Translations under genes and position numbers: made by a program | Notes under the pieces: model-generated | What the model was told of the DNA's origin: nothing | The model's input: the letters and a program-made list of their open reading frames with translations, nothing else | Database searches by the model: none | Shown: piece after piece, positions 59,231 through 64,000 of the stretch | How positions within the stretch are numbered: position 1 is the stretch's first letter | Layout of the letters: each line of letters begins with the position of its first letter | From: an uncultured Prevotellaceae bacterium | Lineage (GTDB): Bacteria; Bacteroidota; Bacteroidia; Bacteroidales; Bacteroidaceae | Reading direction: 5' to 3' | Length of the DNA: 64,000 nucleotides | Assembly (NCBI GenBank): GCA_902767775.1 | Contig: CACXIP010000022.1 | Coordinates: 62,001-126,000, forward strand

Positions 59231-59266
59231 CTTGCAAAAGTAAAGAACTTTCTTTAATTTTGCAAG
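59231..59266. promoter_or_regulatory. overlapping divergent promoters for the RDD and SpoIIM genes
   Basis: The plus-strand -7 box TAATTTTG (59255-59262) and the minus-strand -7 box TACTTTTG (plus-strand 59235-59242) face each other. A 9-bp inverted repeat CTTGCAAAA (59231-59239) / TTTTGCAAG (59258-59266) contains both, so the -33 element of each promoter (TTG/CTTG, about 20 bp upstream) coincides with the -7 of the other. Only one direction can be bound at a time. Confidence 0.65.
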
Positions 59267-59291
59267 TCAGTTAGGCAAAAAAAAGAAAAAC

Positions 59292-60254
59292 ATGCAGGAG
59301 GCAGTCTTTATCCGTCAGAACCTGAAGAAATGGCAGGCCATGGAAAATATGGCAGGCGACACGGTGTTCACCACTCCCGATGAGCTGGTGGAAGCCTACA
59401 ATGAACTCACCTCCGACCTCGCCTTTGCACAGACACAGTATCCGGCATCACCGGTGACAGCCTATCTCAACGACCTCGCCCTCTCTCTGCATCGCGACCT
59501 CTACAGCCACAAGCATACCCCATGGTCACGGGTGGTCAGGTTCTGGACGCACGACATCCCCTTAAGTGTCTACGACGCCCGCTGGTGCCTGCTCCTCTCG
59601 CTGGCAATCTTCTTGGTGTTCATCATTATCGGTGCGTTGTCCACTTTTGGCGACCCCAATTTTCCCCGGGTCATCCTGGGCGACGACTACGTGGACATGA
59701 CCTTGAGTAATATCGAGGCGGGCAACCCCATGGCGGTTTATGCCCAGGGAGATCAGGTATCCTCCTTCCTCGGCATCACATTCAACAATGTCTTGGTGGC
59801 GTTCATCACATATGTGACGGGATTGTTCACCAGTTTCGGCACAGGCTATTACCTTATGACCAACGGCATCATGGTGGGGTCGTTTGTCACCTTTTTCATC
59901 GTCCGCAAACTGTTTGTGGAGTCGATACTCGCCATCATGCTCCATGGCACGCTCGAGCTCTCCGCCATCGTCATCTCGGGTGGGGCAGGCATCATGTTGG
60001 GCAACGGATGGCTCTTCCCTGGCACCTACGGCCGTGTGCAGTCGTTCCTCCGAGCTGCCCAGCGCAGCGTCCGTGTGCTCATCTCCACCGTCCCCATCTT
60101 TATCATAGCTGGGTTTATTGAAGGGTTCTTCACCCGTTACACCTATGTCGGCGACGGCTTGCGCCTGCTGGTCATCTGCGCATCTGCGCTCTTCGTCGTC
60201 TATTATTATGTATTCTTGCCCATCAAACGCCACCGTGAAGCAGCAGCAAAATAG
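59292..60254 (+). CDS. SpoIIM-like membrane protein (DUF95)
   Basis: 320 residues. A cytosolic N-terminal part (1-90) is followed by about six membrane helices with NNVLVAFITYVTGLFTSFGTG and the HGTLELSAIVISGGAG signature typical of stage II sporulation protein M relatives. Outside spore formers this family sits in MoxR clusters of unknown membrane function. The ATG at 59292 follows AAAAAGAAAAAC; the start fits family members. It overlaps the next gene by 20 bases. Confidence 0.87.
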   Translation: MQEAVFIRQNLKKWQAMENMAGDTVFTTPDELVEAYNELTSDLAFAQTQYPASPVTAYLNDLALSLHRDLYSHKHTPWSRVVRFWTHDIPLSVYDARWCLLLSLAIFLVFIIIGALSTFGDPNFPRVILGDDYVDMTLSNIEAGNPMAVYAQGDQVSSFLGITFNNVLVAFITYVTGLFTSFGTGYYLMTNGIMVGSFVTFFIVRKLFVESILAIMLHGTLELSAIVISGGAGIMLGNGWLFPGTYGRVQSFLRAAQRSVRVLISTVPIFIIAGFIEGFFTRYTYVGDGLRLLVICASALFVVYYYVFLPIKRHREAAAK

Positions 60255-61107
60255 AATACCGCTCTACGAGGACCGTTCGGTGTCACAGTGCATCGAGGCG
60301 ACCTTTGATTTCATGCGTGCCAACAGGCGTGTGTGGCTCAGGTCGGCATTCACCTTGTTCATGCCTGTCAGTGCGTTGCTTGGCTTGTCGGTACTGACTC
60401 TTTCTTCTGATGATTTGCCTTATGGCAGCAGCATTTTCGACTGGCTGTTTGAATGGGGACCGACTTACGACCTGTTTTTCAGGGTGATGGTGATAGTAGG
60501 CGTATGGATGACGTTCGTCCATGTCTATTCGCTGTTGGAGGCTTATGACAAGCATGGCGACGTCCTGAATGAGTTCACACAGCGGCAGATGTTGCCCTAT
60601 TATCTGCTAAAGGCGAAACAGTCATGGTGGCTCGCTATCTTGCTTGCTGGCATTGCCTATTTTGTGTTAGACTCCGACAGTATTTTCCTGGCAGCCTTGG
60701 CGTTGATCTTGCTTGTCCCGTTGGCGCTGCTTCCCTCCATAGCCATCATTGAGAGATTGGGCGACATCCCAGCTTTGGTCAAGTCGTTGAGATTGGGGTT
60801 CCATGCGTGGTTCCAGCTGTTTTTCACCTTCATGCTCACCTTACTGTTCGGCTTCCTCATGGTGTCGGTCGTCACGCTGCCTTCTTTGATGTTGAGTGGA
60901 TGGTTCAGTACCTTGGCTTATGGACTGGAGAAGAGCAACGGTATTACCCTTCTCTTTGCCTTTGGTTCTACCGCATTGGTCTATTTTGGCATGTACCTAC
61001 TGGTGTCGATGGTACTCATGTCGTGTGCTTATGAGTACGGCACGGTGTCGGAGCGCATCGACGATGCGTCTCTGGAAAGTGAGATTGAACATTTTGAAGA
61101 CCTTTAA
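60235..61107 (+). CDS. membrane protein of the MoxR cluster, unknown family
   Basis: From the GTG at 60235 (VKQQQNRIPLYEDRS) the protein has 290 residues. The frame upstream of this is only the shadow of the SpoIIM gene, and an ATG at 60208 is possible but adds a non-conserved leader. About six membrane helices are visible. No named domain is recognised; the same position in related clusters is held by a membrane protein of this sort. Probably part of an integral membrane complex with SpoIIM and RDD proteins. Confidence 0.65.
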   Translation: MKQQQNRIPLYEDRSVSQCIEATFDFMRANRRVWLRSAFTLFMPVSALLGLSVLTLSSDDLPYGSSIFDWLFEWGPTYDLFFRVMVIVGVWMTFVHVYSLLEAYDKHGDVLNEFTQRQMLPYYLLKAKQSWWLAILLAGIAYFVLDSDSIFLAALALILLVPLALLPSIAIIERLGDIPALVKSLRLGFHAWFQLFFTFMLTLLFGFLMVSVVTLPSLMLSGWFSTLAYGLEKSNGITLLFAFGSTALVYFGMYLLVSMVLMSCAYEYGTVSERIDDASLESEIEHFEDL

Positions 61108-61118
61108 CCGACGAAGCC

Positions 61119-61736
61119 ATGGCAGCGACACTCAACCATATCATGCAGGATGATTCTTTGGCAGCGCGTCTGTTCTATGGGCACGACTACAAGCGGTCGC
61201 TTGTCGGCGACTCCCTTGCCGAACCCGACACTTTCATGCAGGTGGATATGCAGAGGGAGGTGGAGAACATCAGTTTCTTTGATGAATTGGCCCGTTTCTT
61301 CGCATCGGTTCCATGGATTGTCTATGCCGTTATTGGAGTGCTGTTGCTGGCATTGCTGGCATGGTGGCTCATCCGTAGTGGCATGCTCGGCGATGGCTTC
61401 AGCCGTCCCGGCAGGGTGGAGTCCGACGAAGGTGACAATATCTACGACATCGACTATGAGGAGGAGACGAAAAAGGCTTTGCTTGCCGGTGACTATGCTG
61501 CATTGGTGAGGCTCATCTACCTTCGCACCTTGCGCACGCTCGACGAGGAGGGGCGCATTTCATGGCGCATCTACAAGACTCCTACGGAGTATGCCTACGA
61601 ACTGCACCAGCCTGCTTTCCTTACCATGACAAGGCATTTCCTGCGTGTGCGCTATGGTAAGTTTGGTGCCTCCGAGGCCCTCTGCGAGGAGATGCGCGCC
61701 TTGCAGGCTGAGGTGGAGAAAGGAGGTGAGGCATGA
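61119..61736 (+). CDS. DUF4129-type protein
   Basis: 205 residues. A single membrane helix (about 66-86) is preceded by a polar periplasmic part and followed by the DUF4129 region (GDYAALVRLIYLRTLRTLDE; WRIYKTPTEYAYEL). The family often accompanies MoxR ATPases and transglutaminase-like proteins. Overlaps the next gene by four bases. Confidence 0.8.
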   Translation: MAATLNHIMQDDSLAARLFYGHDYKRSLVGDSLAEPDTFMQVDMQREVENISFFDELARFFASVPWIVYAVIGVLLLALLAWWLIRSGMLGDGFSRPGRVESDEGDNIYDIDYEEETKKALLAGDYAALVRLIYLRTLRTLDEEGRISWRIYKTPTEYAYELHQPAFLTMTRHFLRVRYGKFGASEALCEEMRALQAEVEKGGEA

Positions 61737-63154
61737 AACGGAAGGTGATGATAGCACTGTTTGCCATTTCGGTGATGGCACTTGCCTGGCTTCTTCTCCC
61801 TCATGGTGAGCGGAATTTCATTTGGGATTCCGAATCACTGTTCCTACATGAGGATGATGAGCCTTTCGGCAGTGCGCTGTTCGACGAGATGGCAGAGAAG
61901 ACCATGCCCAATGGCTATACCTATTTTCAAGGCAGCCTCGACGAATTGTTGGATTCTGAGGAGCGCCGCTCGTTGTTGCTGATATGCACTGACGTGCTAT
62001 GGGATGAGGATGCTGCTGAGCGGATAGACAGTTTCGTCCGCAGCGGCAATAAACTGATGCTGGTATGCAACGAAAGCTATGGGTCGGATAAGTGCACTTG
62101 GATTCGCGACATCAATCATAAAAGATATTTCAGCAAGGGGGACCTCAAGGAAGTGCTGATGGGGCATCAGTCGCCCGATACACTGTATTGCACCAATGGC
62201 GACAGAATCCCCGTGCCCAAACCTTTGCTCACCTCATTCTATCCCTACAGTATAATGGCAAAGTATACCAGTTCCATCGGACCGGTGCTTAGCTATAAGA
62301 GGCTGAAGAAAAAGAGGGAAAAAGAAGCGAACACCGTCCTATATACATTTGATGGTGACACGGTGGCTGTACCTGATCCTTATGAGACCAATGATTCCTT
62401 GGTGATGGAATACACTGACAAAGAGGACTTTGAGTCTGCTGTCTCTTCTGCATGGGAATCGTGGAATGACTCGATGGGAGAAACTACCAACGAATACATA
62501 TCCATGACTGTTGATGTGGGCAAGGGCAAGGTATATCTGGTGGCCAGCCCCCTATTGTTCACCAACTATGGAGTGCTCGACAGCAATATATCTAAGTTTG
62601 TGGGGTGGCAGCTGTCGCAGATTGCCGACCGTCCCGTGGTGAGGTTTCCCAAGACTTTGGTCAAACGCCGTTTGATGAATCGGGATGACGTGTCGTATGA
62701 TTCTTCCTCACCTCTGTACTATATGCTCAATCACCCGCCGCTCAGGTGGGCCATCTATACCCTGCTCGTTGCCATCGTGCTGTTCATGCTGTTCACGGCT
62801 CGTCGTCGGCAGCGCCGCATACCCGTGGTCGACTTGCCACAAAACCGCAACTTGAGTTTCGTGCAATTGTTGGGCACCATCTATTACCGCCGTCACGACA
62901 ATGCCGACTTGTTGCGTAAGAAATACACCTACTTCCGTGAGGAACTGCGCCGCTCCATGTTGCTCGATATCGGTGATGAGGCAGAAAATACTGTCCATAA
63001 GGTGCGGCTTGCACAGAAGACGGGTCTCGACGAGGCGTTTATCGCCAAGACACTTGATATGGTGAGCAAGTTGACTGCCGACCGTGTGTATGTGTCCGAT
63101 GAGCAGTTGCAAGAGTGTATTGACCGGATGAATAAGATTATCAAAAACATATAA
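61733..63154 (+). CDS. DUF4350-type membrane protein
   Basis: 473 residues. An N-terminal signal anchor (1-22), a large extracytosolic domain (23-335; SLLLICTDVLWDED, with FVRSGNKLMLVCNESYG), then a membrane helix (about 342-361, LRWAIYTLLVAIVLFMLFTA) and a cytosolic tail. This is the DUF4350 layout usual in MoxR-linked clusters. Start overlaps the DUF4129 stop (ATGA). Confidence 0.82.
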   Translation: MKRKVMIALFAISVMALAWLLLPHGERNFIWDSESLFLHEDDEPFGSALFDEMAEKTMPNGYTYFQGSLDELLDSEERRSLLLICTDVLWDEDAAERIDSFVRSGNKLMLVCNESYGSDKCTWIRDINHKRYFSKGDLKEVLMGHQSPDTLYCTNGDRIPVPKPLLTSFYPYSIMAKYTSSIGPVLSYKRLKKKREKEANTVLYTFDGDTVAVPDPYETNDSLVMEYTDKEDFESAVSSAWESWNDSMGETTNEYISMTVDVGKGKVYLVASPLLFTNYGVLDSNISKFVGWQLSQIADRPVVRFPKTLVKRRLMNRDDVSYDSSSPLYYMLNHPPLRWAIYTLLVAIVLFMLFTARRRQRRIPVVDLPQNRNLSFVQLLGTIYYRRHDNADLLRKKYTYFREELRRSMLLDIGDEAENTVHKVRLAQKTGLDEAFIAKTLDMVSKLTADRVYVSDEQLQECIDRMNKIIKNI

Positions 63155-63165
63155 AAAAATCTCCT

Positions 63166-64000
63166 ATGGAAGAAACCAACCCCAAACGCCTCGACTTGGA
63201 AGCGTTCAGCTCGAAAATGATGCTGGTGCGCCAGCAAATCGGTTCTGTGGTGGTGGGTCAGGAACAGACTGTTGACCTGCTGCTCACCTCGGTGCTCGCC
63301 GATGGCCATGTGCTGCTCGAGGGAGTGCCTGGTGTGGCGAAGACCCTGCTCGCACGCCTTCTTGCCCGCTTGGTCGACGCCCGCTTCAATCGTCTGCAGT
63401 TCACTCCCGACCTCATGCCCAGCGACGTACTGGGAACTTCTGTGTTCAACATGAGAGAGTCGGCTTTTGAGTTCCACAAAGGTCCCATTTTTGCCGACAT
63501 TGTGTTGGTGGATGAAATCAACCGTGCTCCAGCCAAGACGCAGGCAGCCCTCTTCGAGGTGATGGAGGAGCGGCAGGCGACGGTCGACGGCACCACCTAT
63601 CCCATGGACGAATTGTTCACCGTGGTCGCTACGCAGAACCCAGTGGAGCAGGAGGGTACCTACAAACTGCCAGAGGCGCAGCTCGACCGCTTCCTCATGA
63701 AGGTGACGGTGGGGTATCCTTCTCCCGAGCTCGAGACGCTCATCCTCAGACGTCATCATGAGAATGCACGGCTCACCCAACTGGAGGATATCCAACCTGT
63801 GCTCACCAAGGAAGAGTTGTTGGATTACCGCTCGCTGATGTCGAAGGTGGTGGTGGAGGACAGCCTCCTCCGCTATATGGTCGACATCATCCAACTCACC
63901 CGCAACAGCAAGGCGGTGTTCCTTGGCGCCTCGCCTCGTGCCGGTGTGGCCTTGCTCAAGGCTTCGAAGGCATATGCCCTGCTGCAGGGCCGCGACTTCG
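63166..64000 (+). CDS. MoxR-type AAA+ ATPase, 3' end outside the window
   Basis: The visible 278 residues hold the MoxR core: Walker A GVPGVAKT (53-60), Walker B IVLVDEINRAP (Asp116, Glu117), the sensor region VVATQNPVEQEGTYKLPEAQ and an arginine-finger-like LDRFLMKV. MoxR ATPases act as chaperones that mature or activate proteins, often a VWA-domain partner, in the envelope. The C-terminal lid is cut by the window edge. Twelve bases after the DUF4350 gene; a DUF58 gene would be expected next. Confidence 0.92.
   Translation, partial: MEETNPKRLDLEAFSSKMMLVRQQIGSVVVGQEQTVDLLLTSVLADGHVLLEGVPGVAKTLLARLLARLVDARFNRLQFTPDLMPSDVLGTSVFNMRESAFEFHKGPIFADIVLVDEINRAPAKTQAALFEVMEERQATVDGTTYPMDELFTVVATQNPVEQEGTYKLPEAQLDRFLMKVTVGYPSPELETLILRRHHENARLTQLEDIQPVLTKEELLDYRSLMSKVVVEDSLLRYMVDIIQLTRNSKAVFLGASPRAGVALLKASKAYALLQGRDF

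Noticed and set aside
1-64000. CRISPR arrays, insertion sequences, prophage or conjugative genes
   Set aside because: No regularly spaced repeats, transposase, phage structural or transfer genes were seen. The only recombinase is a housekeeping Xer type.

Overview
The window looks like a chromosomal segment from a Prevotella-like member of the Bacteroidales. This rests on sequence features, not a database search. Promoters have the Bacteroidetes form (TTTG, about 19-21 bp, TAnnTTTG). The gene order tRNA-Thr, Tyr, Gly, Thr, tuf, tRNA-Trp, secE, nusG, then rpl/rpo/str/S10/spc/alpha, is the one usual for the phylum. A C10 (streptopain-like) secreted protease and a PorT-like beta-barrel also fit. 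Most genes are moderately GC-rich. One hypothetical gene around 4.5-5.1 kb is clearly AT-rich.

Layout. 0-5.1 kb: small envelope or hypothetical genes (lipoprotein, DUF4112, two SH3 proteins, HAD-like protein, coiled-coil membrane protein, beta-barrel), an unlisted-size 48-codon gene and the AT-rich orphan. 5.4-9.7 kb: argS, an RNase H gene, malate dehydrogenase and a PrsW-like membrane protease. 9.9-19.1 kb: a 1162-residue C10 protease, an ECF sigma factor with a membrane-anchored beta-barrel partner, an M48-TerB-like fusion coupled to an Xaa-Pro aminopeptidase, and a secreted hypothetical. 19.3-52.6 kb: rpsU, a Xer recombinase, hpf, four tRNAs, tuf and then a nearly unbroken translation/transcription/secretion supercluster that ends at rplQ with a strong terminator. 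52.8-58.3 kb: a glycine-zipper lipoprotein, glutamate dehydrogenase, and a 987-residue protein joining two receiver-like domains to a PEP/pyruvate-kinase nucleotide-binding domain. 58.4-64 kb: an RDD / SpoIIM / membrane protein / DUF4129 / DUF4350 / MoxR cluster, probably an envelope-linked MoxR chaperone system, cut by the window edge.

The most important observation concerns integrity. Two essential loci in the supercluster are broken by short deletions. The 3' end of tRNA-Trp runs straight into the middle of secE, so the tRNA loses its 3' acceptor strand and secE loses its start and first ~14 residues. rpsD (S4) lacks 43 bp, which removes 15 conserved residues and shifts the frame. A third junction, where the C10 protease and the beta-barrel gene read 65 bp into each other's 3' ends, may be of the same kind. 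Lesions in secE, tRNA-Trp and rpsD together would be hard to survive, so assembly or gap-closing errors are the first explanation to test; if real, intact second copies must exist elsewhere.

Other items worth attention are the receiver/PPDK-N fusion, a ~27-residue insertion in ribosomal protein L18, overlapping divergent promoters at the MoxR cluster, the anti-sigma-like beta-barrel protein, and the small gene upstream of the SH3 protein.
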